The notes under the pieces: generated by a model
Database searches by the model: none
Told to the model about the DNA's origin: nothing
Seen by the model: the letters and a program-made list of their open reading frames with translations, nothing else
From: Sphingomonas sp. JUb134
GTDB taxonomy: Bacteria > Pseudomonadota > Alphaproteobacteria > Sphingomonadales > Sphingomonadaceae
Assembly: GCF_004341505.2 (NCBI RefSeq)
Contig: NZ_SLYP02000001.1
Location: forward strand, 1,946,501-2,010,500
Direction: 5' to 3'
DNA length: 64,000 nt
In this document: one piece after another, positions 24,398 to 34,750 of the stretch
Layout of the letters: every line of letters begins with the position of its first letter
Numbering within the stretch: position 1 is the stretch's first letter
Program-made: the position numbers and the translations under genes

Positions 24398-26530
24398 ATG
24401 TCGTTTGCTCGTCTTCTTCTTGGTAGTGCTGCGCTCGCCTGTGCGCTTCCGGCCTATGCGCGCCCGGATGCTGCCCCGGCAGAGACCGACGGCGCCCCGG
24501 CGGATGCAGCCGCGCAGGCAGGGCAGGGCAGCACTACCGACGCGAACCACCAGGAGATTGGCGCCAACATCGTCGTCACGGCCTCGCTGGATCGCCCGAA
24601 GGCGGACCTGCTCGGCGGCACCACCGTGCTTTCGGGCGAGGCGCTGACCCGCTCGTTGCGGCCCACCCTGGGCGACACCCTGGCACGGCAGCCCGGCGTG
24701 AGCTCCAGCAGTTTCGGGCCCGGCGCCTCGCGACCCATCCTGCGCGGCCTGCAGGGGGATCGCGCACGCGTGCTGACCGAGGGGATCGGCAGCTTCGACG
24801 TCTCGACCACCAGCGTCGATCATGCGGTGGCCATCAACCCGCTGATCGCCGACCGCATCGAGGTGCTCCGCGGTCCCGCGGCGCTGCTGTTCGGTCCGTC
24901 GGCGATCGGCGGCGTGGTCAATGTGATCGACAGCCGCATCCCGCGCACGCTTCCGGAGGAACCGGTCCATCTCGACGGCATCGTCGGCTATGGATCGGCC
25001 GCGGACGAGCGTACCGCCTCGGGCAGCATCGACGTGCCGGTCGGCGGCAAGGTCGTCCTCCACGCCGACGGCAGCTACACCAAGTCCGACGACCTGGAGA
25101 CTGGGGGCCACATCCTGGCCGGGCCGCAGCGCCGGGCCGCAGCCGCAAGCAGTGATCCCGACATTGCCGATCTGGCAAACCTCAGCGGTACGCTTCCCAA
25201 CAGCTCGGCCGAGACCTGGCAGGTGGCCGGCGGTGCGGCGGTGGTCGCGGAGGGCGGCAATCTCGGCTTCTCCGTGTCGCACTACGACACCAACTATGGT
25301 GTGCCGATCCGCTATGCGATCGAGCCTGGCGAGGAAGCGGAGGCGGTGCGCATCGCCATGCGCCAGACACGCCTCGACATGCGCGGTGAGGTGGAGACTG
25401 GCGGTTTCATCGACCGGCTTCGTTTCCGCGGCGCGATTGCCGACTATCGCCACCAGGAACTGGAGGACACGGGCGAGGTCGGGACGACCTTCTACAGCCA
25501 GGGGCTGGAAGCGCGCGTGGAAGCGCAGCAGGCGGTTCGCGGCGGCTGGCGCGGCACCACCGGCGCGCAGATGCTGATCCGCACGCTCAACGTCATCGGC
25601 GAGGAGAAATTCCTCCCGCGCAACGAGACGCAGCAATATAGTGTCTTCACCCTCCAGAGTGCCGATTTCGGTGCGGTGCGTGGGGAACTGTCCGGCCGCT
25701 ACGAGCGCACCGAAGCGGTGGCGCAGCCTGACGCGGACCTTGGCAACGCCCGGCTGGAGCGCAGCTTCAATGCCTTCTCGGCCGCCGGTGGTGCGAGCGT
25801 GGGGCTTGGCAATAGCGGCGTGCGCTTCGGCGTGTCGCTGTCGCACAGCGAGCGGGCGCCGACCGCGGAGGAACTCTTCGCCAATGGCCCGCACGCGGGC
25901 ACCCAGGCGTTCGAGATCGGCGACGTGAACCTCGGCGTGGAGCGCAGCAACGGGGTCGAGGCGACGCTGAAGGGCGGTGGCGACGGCTTCGATTTCAGCC
26001 TCGCGGCCTACCACAACTGGTACGATGGCTTCATCTACGAGCAGCCGACCGGCGAGCTCGAGGACGGGCTGCCGGTGTACCAGTACAACCAGGTCGATGC
26101 CCGCTTCTACGGCCTTGAGGCGGAAGCCTCGGCGCGGCTGGCGCAGATCGGCAGCACCGCCGTCGTGCTGGACGGCGTTGCCGACTACACGCACGCCACG
26201 ATCAAGAACGGCGGACCGGTGCCGCGCATCCCGCCGCTCCGCCTGCTCGGCGGCATCGAGGCGCAGGGCGTGCTCGCTCAGGGTCGCCTGGAAGTGGAGC
26301 ATGTCACCAAGCAGGACCGGGTCGCCGCGAACGAGACCGAGACGGGCGCCTATACGCTCGTGAATGCCTCGGTCACGCTGAAGCCCTGGGGACGCGACAA
26401 CCCGACCAGCCTGCTTCTGTCCGCGAACAACCTGTTCGACGTGGTCGCGCGCCGGCACGCGAGCTATCTCAAGGACTATGCCCCGCTCGCTGGCCGGGAC
26501 CTGCGGGTCACCGCGCGCTTCGCCCTGTAG
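24398..26530 (+). CDS. TonB-dependent receptor, ZnuD-like
   Basis: 710 residues with a signal peptide (ALACALPAYA), a plug domain (IVVTASLDRPKADLLGG, then RPILRGLQGDRARVLTEG and ALLFGPSAIGGVVNVID) and a barrel ending ARFAL. The shape is that of zinc/haem-type receptors such as ZnuD: HYDTNYGVP after the plug, RHASYLKDYAPLAGRD near the end, and several acidic/His patches. Zinc as substrate is inferred from resemblance. It is monocistronic, about 100 bases after the GT4 gene, with an unusually AT-rich leader (24310-24360) and a double hairpin after its stop. Confidence 0.85.
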   Translation: MSFARLLLGSAALACALPAYARPDAAPAETDGAPADAAAQAGQGSTTDANHQEIGANIVVTASLDRPKADLLGGTTVLSGEALTRSLRPTLGDTLARQPGVSSSSFGPGASRPILRGLQGDRARVLTEGIGSFDVSTTSVDHAVAINPLIADRIEVLRGPAALLFGPSAIGGVVNVIDSRIPRTLPEEPVHLDGIVGYGSAADERTASGSIDVPVGGKVVLHADGSYTKSDDLETGGHILAGPQRRAAAASSDPDIADLANLSGTLPNSSAETWQVAGGAAVVAEGGNLGFSVSHYDTNYGVPIRYAIEPGEEAEAVRIAMRQTRLDMRGEVETGGFIDRLRFRGAIADYRHQELEDTGEVGTTFYSQGLEARVEAQQAVRGGWRGTTGAQMLIRTLNVIGEEKFLPRNETQQYSVFTLQSADFGAVRGELSGRYERTEAVAQPDADLGNARLERSFNAFSAAGGASVGLGNSGVRFGVSLSHSERAPTAEELFANGPHAGTQAFEIGDVNLGVERSNGVEATLKGGGDGFDFSLAAYHNWYDGFIYEQPTGELEDGLPVYQYNQVDARFYGLEAEASARLAQIGSTAVVLDGVADYTHATIKNGGPVPRIPPLRLLGGIEAQGVLAQGRLEVEHVTKQDRVAANETETGAYTLVNASVTLKPWGRDNPTSLLLSANNLFDVVARRHASYLKDYAPLAGRDLRVTARFAL

Positions 26531-26534
26531 GGAC

Positions 26535-26612
26535 CCGAGGCGGGCTCACCCGCCTCGGCTCACCGGCGCACGAACGAAAACGGGGCCGCTTCCAATCCGG
26601 AAGCGGCCCCGT
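26535..26612. terminator. Paired hairpins between convergent genes
   Basis: The first stem is ten base pairs (26535-26558, CCGAGGCGGG / CCCGCCTCGG). The second is fourteen base pairs (26580-26612, ACGGGGCCGCTTCC / GGAAGCGGCCCCGT) with a five-base loop. The second is flanked by GAACGAAAA, so it can also terminate the minus-strand DUF4170 gene (TTTTCG tail on that strand). Confidence 0.8.
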
Positions 26613-26638
26613 CTCGTTCCGGCTCTGCCGGGCTGCTC

Positions 26639-26854
26639 TTACTTCAGCTCGGGCTCGAGCAGGCGGTGCAGCGGCACCACCACATACTTCATCTCGGCGT
26701 CGTCGACCGTCCGCTGCGCGGCGGCGCGCCACGCCTTTTCGGCGCTCTCATAGTCGGGGAACAGCCCGACCAGATCGACTTCCTTCAGATCGACGAAGTC
26801 GAGCGTCTGGGGGTCGCTGACGCGGCCACCAAAAACGAGATGCATCTTGCTCAT
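26639..26854 (-). CDS. DUF4170 domain protein
   Basis: 71 residues starting MSKMHLVFGGRVSDPQTLDF; the ATG at 26854 follows AGGAGCTGAC. The whole sequence matches my recollection of the DUF4170 family, small conserved alphaproteobacterial proteins with the GGRV, VDLVGLFPDY and AEMKYVVVPLHRLL blocks. No catalytic residues are known and no function is established. It is convergent with the receptor gene and appears monocistronic. Confidence 0.85.
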   Translation of the reverse strand: MSKMHLVFGGRVSDPQTLDFVDLKEVDLVGLFPDYESAEKAWRAAAQRTVDDAEMKYVVVPLHRLLEPELK

Positions 26855-26923
26855 GTCAGCTCCTGATGTGTGCTGCACTGCCGCATAGCGGCTCGAGCCG
26901 AGCACTCAAGGGCGCAGAGGCGA

Positions 26924-27379
26924 TCAGGCCGCGCTGCTACCGGTAGCAGCCGTTTTTCCGCCGTCCTTCGCCGCCTCGACGACGTTGCCGAACGCCTTCT
27001 TCAGCGACTCCTTGGCAGCATCCTTGTCGGGGATCGCGCTGGTCAGCTGTTCCTTGCCGGCCTCGCGAGCGGCGGTGGCGGCAGCGGCAGCGGTCTCGGA
27101 CAGCCGCTTGCCGAGCGGGCCCAGCACCTTCTGCTCGCTTTCCGACTTGGGCAGGAGCGCGCCGAGGATGGCGCCGAGCGCGATGCCGCCCGCCAGCACC
27201 GCGAGCGGGTTTGCCTCGATGCCCTCGCTCGCACGCGCCGCTGCCGTCGCCGCGCTCTCGCGCGTGCTCTCATAGGCGTGGCTCGCGCTCTCGCGCAGGT
27301 GGGCGAGGGTGCCTGCGTCGCCCTGGGTGTCGGCGGACGTGTTGGTCGAAGCCGTGGTGTTGTTGCCGTTCGTGGTCAT
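26924..27379 (-). CDS. YqjD/ElaB-like small membrane-anchored protein
   Basis: 151 residues from the ATG at 27379 (AAGGAC upstream). An N-terminal Thr/Asn/Ser-rich segment is followed by an alanine-rich amphipathic helix, a glycine-zipper membrane segment (LAVLAGGIALGAILGALLP, about residues 58-77) and a second charged helix with many Ala and Lys. This pattern matches DUF883-type stress proteins that tether to the inner membrane. It is the last gene of a four-gene minus-strand group with the DUF3618, holin-like and 198-residue proteins. A role in envelope stress is inferred from the group. Confidence 0.7.
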   Translation of the reverse strand: MTTNGNNTTASTNTSADTQGDAGTLAHLRESASHAYESTRESAATAAARASEGIEANPLAVLAGGIALGAILGALLPKSESEQKVLGPLGKRLSETAAAAATAAREAGKEQLTSAIPDKDAAKESLKKAFGNVVEAAKDGGKTAATGSSAA

Positions 27380-27423
27380 TCCACTTGTCCTTGCTAGGGG
27401 CCGATCACGGCCCAGTGATGGTG

Positions 27424-27780
27424 TCAGGATCCTGCGGGGGGCGGTGCTGCCGGCGGCTCCGGGCTGGCGACGGTAGCCGGTACCTTGGCGCGGGCCCGCT
27501 TCTGCTTGCAGCGCCGCCGAAGGCTGCGGATCAGCTTCGGCGTGATGAACAGGGCGAACAGCCCGGCTGCACCCGCCGCCACGGCGCGGGGCTCGCGCTG
27601 GACGACGGCGACGCCTTGCTCGACCGCAGCCGATGCCCGTTCCTTGACCCGGCCGGCCACGTCCTCCGCGACGGTTCCCGGGTTCAGCCGGGCCTTCAGC
27701 GCGTCGACGGTACCCAGCATCCTGGACTTGGCCTGCTGCGCGTTGGCGCGCGCCGCTGCGATGCCCTGGGGTTCGGTCAC
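27424..27780 (-). CDS. DUF3618 family membrane protein
   Basis: 118 residues. The GTG start at 27780 overlaps the TGA of the holin-like gene (GTGA), so it is translationally coupled. It has an N-terminal helix with AARANAQQAKSRMLGTVDALK, typical of DUF3618, a central amphipathic stretch, one membrane segment (AVAAGAAGLFALFITPKLI) and a basic, proline-rich cytoplasmic tail. DUF3618 proteins regularly follow phage-holin-like (DUF1469) genes in alphaproteobacteria. No biochemical role is established. Confidence 0.8.
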   Translation of the reverse strand: MTEPQGIAAARANAQQAKSRMLGTVDALKARLNPGTVAEDVAGRVKERASAAVEQGVAVVQREPRAVAAGAAGLFALFITPKLIRSLRRRCKQKRARAKVPATVASPEPPAAPPPAGS

Positions 27781-28118
27781 AGCCCGTCTCCCGAAAAGGC
27801 GCGGCCCAGCCGCGTCGCCGCCATCTTGCCGAGGATGCCGGCGATCGCGAGCGCGACGAGCACGACCACGGCAGTCGCGCCGCCATTGCCCAATGGTTCG
27901 CGCAGCACCAGGATCAGCCCGACGAGCAGGGCGCCGATTGCTGCAAAGGTGAGCACCAGCGCCCCGACGCCGAAGGCGATCCCCAGGATCGCGTCGTTCT
28001 TGCGGGAGGCGGCGACCGCCTTCCACACGGCCAGCTCGGCCTGGACCCACGTCCGGCCGTCAGAGACCAGTCGCTGGATCAGTTCGCCGATACTGGCGTC
28101 GCTCCTGCTATCGCGCAT
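27777..28118 (-). CDS. Phage holin family (DUF1469-like) inner-membrane protein
   Basis: 113 residues from the ATG at 28118; a GTG at 28127 would add three residues. The N-terminal helix SIGELIQRLVSDGRTWVQAEL is followed by two membrane segments (ILGIAFGVGALVLTFAAIGA and AVVVLVALAIAGILG) separated by a short loop. This is the layout of the chromosomal holin-superfamily/YqjE-like proteins, which are not lytic phage proteins. It lies 19 bases after the 198-residue gene and overlaps the DUF3618 gene by four bases. Confidence 0.8.
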   Translation of the reverse strand: MRDSRSDASIGELIQRLVSDGRTWVQAELAVWKAVAASRKNDAILGIAFGVGALVLTFAAIGALLVGLILVLREPLGNGGATAVVVLVALAIAGILGKMAATRLGRAFSGDGL

Positions 28119-28137
28119 CGCGTCCACTCGCTCGGGG

Positions 28138-28734
28138 TCAGGCCGTCGGGGTCGTGTCGGTGGCGTCCGCGGCGCCGTCCACGCCCGCCTTCACCACGCG
28201 CGCCAGGACAAAGCCCAGGGCGGCTGCGGTGCCGATCGCGACTGCCGGGCTCTTGCGGACGAAGCCGCGCACGTCCTCGATCAGCTCGTCGACATCCTTG
28301 TCGCGCAGCGAGTCGGAAAAGCCCGACAGCGCCTGCGCCGCGGAGCGGGCATACTGGCCGTACTGCTCGCCCAGCTTGTCGTCGACGGTGCCTGCCGCGT
28401 CTTCCATCATCTTCGAAAATTCATCGAGTGCGCCCGTCGCGCGCAGTTTGCCTTCATCGGCCAGGCCGCGTGCCTTGTCCGTCGCCTGGCGACCCAGCTT
28501 GTTCGCCTCGTCCTTCAGCGTCTGTGCCGTACCCTTGGCCTTGTCCGCCGTCGTGCCGGTGGTGCTGCCGCCCGTGTCGGTCGTGCCTGCGGTCTCGAAT
28601 ACGGACTCGTCGCTGCCGGTTGGCTTGAAGCTGACGTCCGCACCACCGGCTGTGCTGGAAGAGGGGGTGAACTCGACGTTGGTGTCGCTAGGGCCCGTGC
28701 TCGAAAGCGGGTCGGTCCGGTTGGTGTCGCTCAT
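28138..28734 (-). CDS. Hypothetical protein with C-terminal membrane anchor (DUF883-like)
   Basis: 198 residues starting MSDTNRTDPLSS (ATG at 28734). The first 70 residues are Ser/Thr/Gly-rich and likely disordered. A long Ala/Lys/Glu-rich helical stretch follows (DKAKGTAQTLKDEANKLG onward), then SPAVAIGTAAALGFVLARVV as a single C-terminal membrane segment. The amphipathic-helix-plus-anchor design is that of YqjD/ElaB proteins. It is first in the four-gene group and divergent from eno, with 148 bases between the two starts for both promoters. Confidence 0.7.
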   Translation of the reverse strand: MSDTNRTDPLSSTGPSDTNVEFTPSSSTAGGADVSFKPTGSDESVFETAGTTDTGGSTTGTTADKAKGTAQTLKDEANKLGRQATDKARGLADEGKLRATGALDEFSKMMEDAAGTVDDKLGEQYGQYARSAAQALSGFSDSLRDKDVDELIEDVRGFVRKSPAVAIGTAAALGFVLARVVKAGVDGAADATDTTPTA

Positions 28735-28870
28735 CGTGCGTTTCCCTTTGTGGTTCGCCTGGAGAACCAAAGCCGGCGACAGCGGTTCCCGATCCGGCAC
28801 GAATTGCCCCGCGGAGGCCGAGCGGATAGGGCTGCGCACGATCGCCGGCAGCGTCCGGCCGAGAAGGTAG

Positions 28871-30160
<1,290 letters not shown>

Positions 30161-30168
30161 GGGGAAGT

Positions 30169-30196
30169 GGGGGACGCGCGGGCAACGCGCTCCCCC
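30169..30196 (+). terminator. Hairpin after eno
   Basis: A GGGGGACGCG / CGCGCTCCCCC stem with one bulged base, nine bases after the enolase stop. No T-run follows, so it may act as an mRNA 3'-end stabiliser as much as a terminator. Confidence 0.4.
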
Positions 30197-30276
30197 GCCA
30201 TCCTAAGCTGGAGAGCGTCGGGCGGCGAAGAGGGGCGGTAGCTGGTAGCCGTCGCGTAACCGGCTAACATCGGCTG

Positions 30277-30666
30277 ATGGCATGCTCTAGCTACGCGCTA
30301 CTCCCTTCCGTCCTCTTCCTGGTGGGCTGTCCCGCGGGCAAACCGAGTGAAAAGGTCGTGGAGCAGATAGAAGGACAGCTGGCCGCCGATCCTTGTCTCA
30401 AGAACATCGCCAGCATGCGACGAACATACGCGTATGCGAGACGGGGCTGGAAGATCGATCCCAACAGGATCGACGTCAGCATCGAGCGCGCCGGCTTCGA
30501 TGGACTTCCTGCGGGGAGGATCATCACCAGTCCTCCCAGCCAAGTTGGTATCGATGAGCGGGAGCGCTTTAGCGCCGCCGCGACCTATGTCGTCAGCGCA
30601 GATGCCCTGGATATCTGGGCTTGCGGGGGGAGCCGGAGCGGGCTGCGCCATCTCCCACGCTTCTGA
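30277..30666 (+). CDS. Hypothetical lipoprotein
   Basis: 129 residues with a lipoprotein signal peptide: MACSSYALLPSVLFLVGC, lipobox LVGC, lipidated Cys18. The mature part has QIEGQLAADPCLKN, then YAYARRGWKIDPNRIDVSI, and a second and third Cys that could pair. I do not recognise the family. It stands alone between eno and the convergent broken gene at 30786. The lipobox and protein-like sequence support it as real. Confidence 0.65.
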   Translation: MACSSYALLPSVLFLVGCPAGKPSEKVVEQIEGQLAADPCLKNIASMRRTYAYARRGWKIDPNRIDVSIERAGFDGLPAGRIITSPPSQVGIDERERFSAAATYVVSADALDIWACGGSRSGLRHLPRF

Positions 30667-30785
30667 CCTCTTCTTCTCTTTACACCAACGCTCAAAAGAG
30701 CCGCCCGCTGTGCCGGCCGCTCGATCCTGGCCCCCTCCCTACGCCGGGGTAACGGTGGGAAAGGACGGGGGAGAAGTCGCGAAGA

Positions 30786-31182
30786 TCAAGGCGCCAGCCT
30801 GGCCGACGCGAGAAAGCACAGGATCTCCTCGCGTGCTACCTGCTCTGACTCCGCAGCGGGAACTGTCTCGCTGTGATCGAACGCCAAGTAGAACTTCCAG
30901 AACATCTTGGGCTCATCAACAGGGTGCGCGTCATCCAGTTGTAGATCGGTAAGCACGCCAAACAGGGTTAGCGGTGACGTCGCAGAACTCCCACGTCAGG
31001 ATCCCGGCGGCATAATCGCGTGACAGCTCGATGCCGAGCCGATCAAAGGTTTGCGTGAGGTTGAGGCTGCCAACCACGGACCACCGAACCACATCTTCTT
31101 TCCCGACGTTGCGTGATCGACCGGTCTCAGAAGCGTCTCCGCGATAAAGCTTGCGTAAGTCGCGAAAGGCTTCGTCATACAT
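30786..31182 (-). pseudogene. Hypothetical gene interrupted by a frameshift near 30963
   Basis: The ATG at 31182 follows a strong AGGGAGGG. The first frame encodes MYDEAFRDLRKLYRGD onward but stops early at 30931. In the +1-shifted frame the sequence continues in a clearly protein-like manner (FGVLTDLQLDDAHPVDEP, KMFWKFYLAFDHSETV, REEILCFLASARLAP) to a TGA at 30786-30788. Joined near 30960-30970 (AACCCTGTTTGG, minus strand), the product would be about 132 residues. It is either a real disabling mutation or an assembly error in a short run. No family recognised. Confidence 0.5.
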
Positions 31183-31285
31183 TCCGCGGGCCCTCCCTTG
31201 CGCAACTGATGTTGGCGGGCTGATTTTCCGGGCCCGTGGGTTCTGCACGACTTGCCTCCGCGACGCCTTTCCACCACCCCTCATG

Positions 31286-31657
31286 TCAGAACAGCCGCCC
31301 ACCATCCGGCACCTTCTGGTCCGGCGCGAACAGCACCACGGCGCCGTTCTCGTCAGGGAAGCCAAGCGTCAGCACTTCGGACAGGAACTTGCCGATCTGG
31401 CGGGGTGGGAAGTTCACCACCGCCGCCACCTGCCGCCCGACGAGCGCCTCGGGCGTGTAATGCTCCGTGATCTGCGCGCTCGACCGGCGAACCCCGATCG
31501 TCGGGCCGAAGTCGATCCGCAGCTTGATCGCCGGTTTGCGCGCCTCGGGGAACTCTTCAGCGGCGACGATCGTTCCGACGCGGACGTCGACCGCGAGAAA
31601 TGCATCGAAGTCGATCGGCTCGGCAGCGGGGCTGGCGGGGTCGTGGCGTAGATGCAT
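31286..31657 (-). CDS. csaA: tRNA-binding domain protein, CsaA-like
   Basis: 123 residues starting [20 protein letters not shown] (ATG at 31657; ribosome-binding site weak). The core is an OB-fold tRNA_bind domain with [23 protein letters not shown], the [11 protein letters not shown] loop and [17 protein letters not shown], all hallmarks of CsaA, a small homodimeric chaperone-like tRNA-binding protein. It is divergent from ftsB with 73 bases between starts. Frames extending upstream to 31732 lack support. Confidence 0.85.
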   Translation of the reverse strand: MHLRHDPASPAAEPIDFDAFLAVDVRVGTIVAAEEFPEARKPAIKLRIDFGPTIGVRRSSAQITEHYTPEALVGRQVAAVVNFPPRQIGKFLSEVLTLGFPDENGAVVLFAPDQKVPDGGRLF

Positions 31658-31730
31658 CAGCTTTGAATCTCTTGATGTTTTCGACTCGGGCGACCTTGCG
31701 CACGCCCGCGGCTTGCGCAAATATCGGGGC

Positions 31731-32087
31731 ATGCCGCGCTCCTCGCCGCTTCACCCGATACTCCGTCGTGCAGGATTTCCCGCGTTCGCGATCCTGTTCA
31801 TGGGGTTCTTCGGCTATTATGCGGTGCTCGGACCCAACGGCATTCTCGCCTACCGCGATTATTCCCGCAAGCTGGCCCAGCGTCAGGCCTACTACGCTTG
31901 CCTGGACAAGGCGCGGGCGGAGCTGCGCAACCGCGTCGCGCTGCTCGATCCCCGCCACGCCGATCCCGACATGGTCGATGAACTGGTCCGCAAGCAGCTG
32001 AACGTGGCGCACCCGGACGAGTTCATCATGCCGCTCGGCAGCGGTACCGGCAATGCGGATCGCTGCGCAGGGACGGTCGACGGCTAG
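31731..32087 (+). CDS. ftsB: Septum formation initiator FtsB/DivIC family protein
   Basis: 118 residues. One N-terminal membrane segment ([19 protein letters not shown]) is followed by a periplasmic coiled coil ([31 protein letters not shown]) and the short conserved [14 protein letters not shown] block near the end. FtsB forms the FtsQBL complex that activates septal peptidoglycan synthesis. Position between eno and pdhA is the usual alphaproteobacterial one. The ATG at 31731 is preceded by CGGGGC. The extra upstream frame overlaps the csaA gene and is discounted. Confidence 0.9.
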   Translation: MPRSSPLHPILRRAGFPAFAILFMGFFGYYAVLGPNGILAYRDYSRKLAQRQAYYACLDKARAELRNRVALLDPRHADPDMVDELVRKQLNVAHPDEFIMPLGSGTGNADRCAGTVDG

Positions 32088-32216
32088 GCCGAGTTGCGCT
32101 AGCAGGGCTCCAGCGCGGTCGCCCAGCCGCTCCGGCCGGGTGATTGCAGTTGGGAGAGAAACCGGCCTATAGGCTCGGCTCCTTTCCCCTTTCCCAGGCA
32201 TGAGGGTACCTACATC

Positions 32217-33266
32217 GTGGCAAAGGCACCGGCGCAGAGCGCCAAGAGCGAACCTGCCGTTCCGAACCGTGAGCGTCCCAACGAACCGACGCGCTACGAG
32301 GCCTCGAAGGAGGAACTGCTCGACTTCTACAAGCAGATGCTGCTGATCCGCCGCTTCGAAGAGAAGGCGGGCCAGCTCTACGGGCTCGGCTTCATCGGCG
32401 GCTTCTGCCATCTCTACATCGGCCAGGAGGCGGTTGCCGTCGGCCTGCAGTCGGCGCTGGATGGCGAGAAGGACTCGGTCATCACCGGCTATCGCGACCA
32501 CGGCCACATGCTGGCCTATGGCATCGATCCCAAGATCATCATGGCCGAGCTGACCGGCCGTGCCGCCGGCATCAGCCGCGGCAAGGGCGGCTCGATGCAC
32601 ATGTTCTCGACCGAGAAGAAGTTCTACGGCGGCCATGGCATCGTCGGCGCGCAGGTGTCGCTCGGCACCGGCCTGGCGTTCGGGCACAAGTACAACGAGG
32701 ACGGCGGCGTCGCGATGGCCTATTTCGGCGACGGCGCGGCCAACCAGGGCCAGGTGTACGAGAGCTTCAACATGGCCGAGCTGTGGAAGCTCCCGATCAT
32801 CTACGTGATCGAGAACAACCAGTACGCCATGGGCACCTCGGTCAACCGCTCGTCGGCGGAAGACCAGCTCTACAAGCGCGGCGAGAGCTTCCGCATCCCG
32901 GGCATCCAGGTCGACGGCATGGACGTCCTCGCCTGCCGCGGTGCAGCCGAAGAGGCGCTGGCGTGGGTGCGTGCGGGCAAGGGCCCGATCATCCTCGAGA
33001 TGAAGACCTATCGCTATCGCGGCCACTCGATGTCGGATCCGGCCAAGTATCGCTCGCGTGAGGAAGTGCAGGCGATGCGTGACAACTCCGACCCGATCGA
33101 GGCGGCGAAGCGCGAGCTGGAGAAGCTGGGAGTCGGCGAGGCCGACCTCAAGACGATCGAGCAGGAAATCCGCAAGGTGGTGAACGAGGCCGCCGACTTC
33201 GCCGAGAGCACGCCGGAGCCCGATCCGGCCGAGCTCTATACGGACGTGCTGGTGGAGAACTACTGA
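32217..33266 (+). CDS. pdhA: Pyruvate dehydrogenase E1 component, alpha subunit
   Basis: 349 residues from the GTG at 32217 (GAGGG upstream). It belongs to the alpha2beta2-type E1 that decarboxylates pyruvate with thiamine diphosphate. Signatures are [53 protein letters not shown], the ThDP-binding [17 protein letters not shown] stretch, [11 protein letters not shown], and the phosphorylation-loop-like [15 protein letters not shown]. One base separates its stop from the pdhB start, so the two are co-translated. Confidence 0.97.
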   Translation: MAKAPAQSAKSEPAVPNRERPNEPTRYEASKEELLDFYKQMLLIRRFEEKAGQLYGLGFIGGFCHLYIGQEAVAVGLQSALDGEKDSVITGYRDHGHMLAYGIDPKIIMAELTGRAAGISRGKGGSMHMFSTEKKFYGGHGIVGAQVSLGTGLAFGHKYNEDGGVAMAYFGDGAANQGQVYESFNMAELWKLPIIYVIENNQYAMGTSVNRSSAEDQLYKRGESFRIPGIQVDGMDVLACRGAAEEALAWVRAGKGPIILEMKTYRYRGHSMSDPAKYRSREEVQAMRDNSDPIEAAKRELEKLGVGEADLKTIEQEIRKVVNEAADFAESTPEPDPAELYTDVLVENY

Positions 33267-33267
33267 G

Positions 33268-34710
33268 ATGGCGATCGAACTGAAGATGCCGGCGCTGTCG
33301 CCCACGATGGAAGAGGGCACGCTGGCGAAGTGGCTGGTCAAGGAAGGTGACGTCGTCAAATCCGGCGACATCATGGCCGAGATCGAGACCGACAAGGCGA
33401 CCATGGAATTCGAGGCCGTCGACGAAGGCACGATCGCCAAGATTCTGGTCACCGAGGGCACCGACAATGTGAAGGTCGGCACCGTGATCGCGCTGATCGC
33501 GGGTGAGGGCGAGGACGTGGCCGAAGCCGCCAACGCGTCGCAGACCTCCACCGGTGCGGCCGCAGGCTCCAAGCCGGCCGAGGGCGAGGGCGGCGTGCAG
33601 ACACCGTCCGACCAGCGCACCGAAGCCGTTTCGGACGCGCCCAAGGCGCAGGAGACCGGCACGACCCAGCTCGTCAACGCCGTCGAGCAGACGTCGACCG
33701 ATCCCGAAGTGCCGGAAGGCACTGAGATGGTGAAGGTGACGGTCCGTGAAGCGCTGCGCGACGCGATGGCCGAGGAAATGCGCGCCGACGGCCGCGTGTT
33801 CGTGATGGGCGAGGAAGTCGCCGAGTACCAGGGCGCCTACAAGGTGACCCAGGGCCTGCTCGAGGAATTCGGTCCCAAGCGCGTCATCGACACGCCGATC
33901 ACCGAATACGGCTTTGCCGGCGTCGGCACCGGTGCGGCCATGGGCGGCTTGAAGCCGATCGTCGAGTTCATGACGTTCAACTTCGCCATGCAGGCGATCG
34001 ACCACATCATCAACTCGGCCGCCAAGACCAACTACATGTCCGGCGGCCAGATGCGCTGCCCGATCGTGTTCCGTGGCCCCAACGGCGCTGCCAGCCGTGT
34101 CGGCGCGCAGCACTCGCAGAACTATGGCCCGTGGTACGCCAGCGTTCCCGGCCTGGTCGTGATCGCGCCCTATGACGCGGCCGATGCCAAGGGCCTGCTG
34201 AAGGCGGCGATCCGTTCGGAAGACCCGGTCGTGTTCCTCGAGAACGAGCTGATGTACGGCCGCACCTTCGAGGTGCCCAAGCTTGACGACTATGTCCTGC
34301 CGATCGGCAAGGCGCGCATCATGCGCCAGGGCAAGGACGTGACGATCGTGTCCTACTCGATCGGCGTGGGCGTCGCGCTGGAAGCAGCCGAGAAGCTGGC
34401 GGGCGAGGGCATAGAGGCGGAGGTCATCGACCTGCGCACGCTGCGTCCGCTTGACACCAAGACGGTTCTCGCAAGCCTGAAGAAGACCAACCGCCTGGTG
34501 GTGGTCGAGGAAGGCTGGCCCGTCTGCTCGATCGCGAGCGAAATCGCTGCGGTCGTGATGGAGCAGGGCTTCGACGACCTCGACGCGCCGGTGCTGCGCG
34601 TGACCAACGAGGACGTGCCGCTTCCCTATGCGGCGAACCTCGAGAAGCTGGCGCTCGTCACCGCCGACCGCGTGGTCGAGACGGTGAAGAAGGTGACCTA
34701 CAAGGGTTGA
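33268..34710 (+). CDS. pdhB: Pyruvate dehydrogenase E1 component, beta subunit with N-terminal lipoyl domain
   Basis: 480 residues. Residues 1-78 are a lipoyl domain with the lipoylated Lys43 in [13 protein letters not shown]. An Ala/Pro/Glu-rich linker follows (about 80-145), then the transketolase-type E1-beta ([75 protein letters not shown]). The lipoyl-E1beta fusion is a known alphaproteobacterial feature, so it is not an anomaly. A terminator hairpin follows the stop. The E2 and E3 genes are not in this window. Confidence 0.97.
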   Translation: MAIELKMPALSPTMEEGTLAKWLVKEGDVVKSGDIMAEIETDKATMEFEAVDEGTIAKILVTEGTDNVKVGTVIALIAGEGEDVAEAANASQTSTGAAAGSKPAEGEGGVQTPSDQRTEAVSDAPKAQETGTTQLVNAVEQTSTDPEVPEGTEMVKVTVREALRDAMAEEMRADGRVFVMGEEVAEYQGAYKVTQGLLEEFGPKRVIDTPITEYGFAGVGTGAAMGGLKPIVEFMTFNFAMQAIDHIINSAAKTNYMSGGQMRCPIVFRGPNGAASRVGAQHSQNYGPWYASVPGLVVIAPYDAADAKGLLKAAIRSEDPVVFLENELMYGRTFEVPKLDDYVLPIGKARIMRQGKDVTIVSYSIGVGVALEAAEKLAGEGIEAEVIDLRTLRPLDTKTVLASLKKTNRLVVVEEGWPVCSIASEIAAVVMEQGFDDLDAPVLRVTNEDVPLPYAANLEKLALVTADRVVETVKKVTYKG

Positions 34711-34718
34711 AGATGAAA

Positions 34719-34750
34719 GGGGCGGCGGGCTGAAGAAGCTTCGCCGCCCC
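34719..34750. terminator. Hairpin between pdhB and the convergent Tad-type genes
   Basis: A nine-base-pair stem (GGGGCGGCG / CGCCGCCCC) with a 14-base loop, starting nine bases after the pdhB stop and abutting the stop of the minus-strand gene. It probably serves both directions. Confidence 0.65.

Noticed and set aside
24338..26458. A 706-codon frame antisense to the ZnuD-like receptor
   Set aside because: Same codon-bias shadow. The sense strand has a signal peptide, plug and barrel; the antisense product is His/Arg/Asp-rich with no domain.
27777..28118. A phage lysis module, suggested by the holin family protein
   Set aside because: The protein is the chromosomal DUF1469/YqjE-like type, in a group with DUF3618 and YqjD-like proteins. 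No endolysin or phage gene is nearby.
33268..33505. Misassembled fusion of a lipoyl domain to pdhB
   Set aside because: An N-terminal lipoyl domain on E1-beta is a regular alphaproteobacterial feature, and the frame and linker are clean.
31557..33722. A 721-codon minus-strand frame across ftsB and pdhA
   Set aside because: It runs opposite to well-recognised pdhA and ftsB. No start signal and no recognisable sequence.
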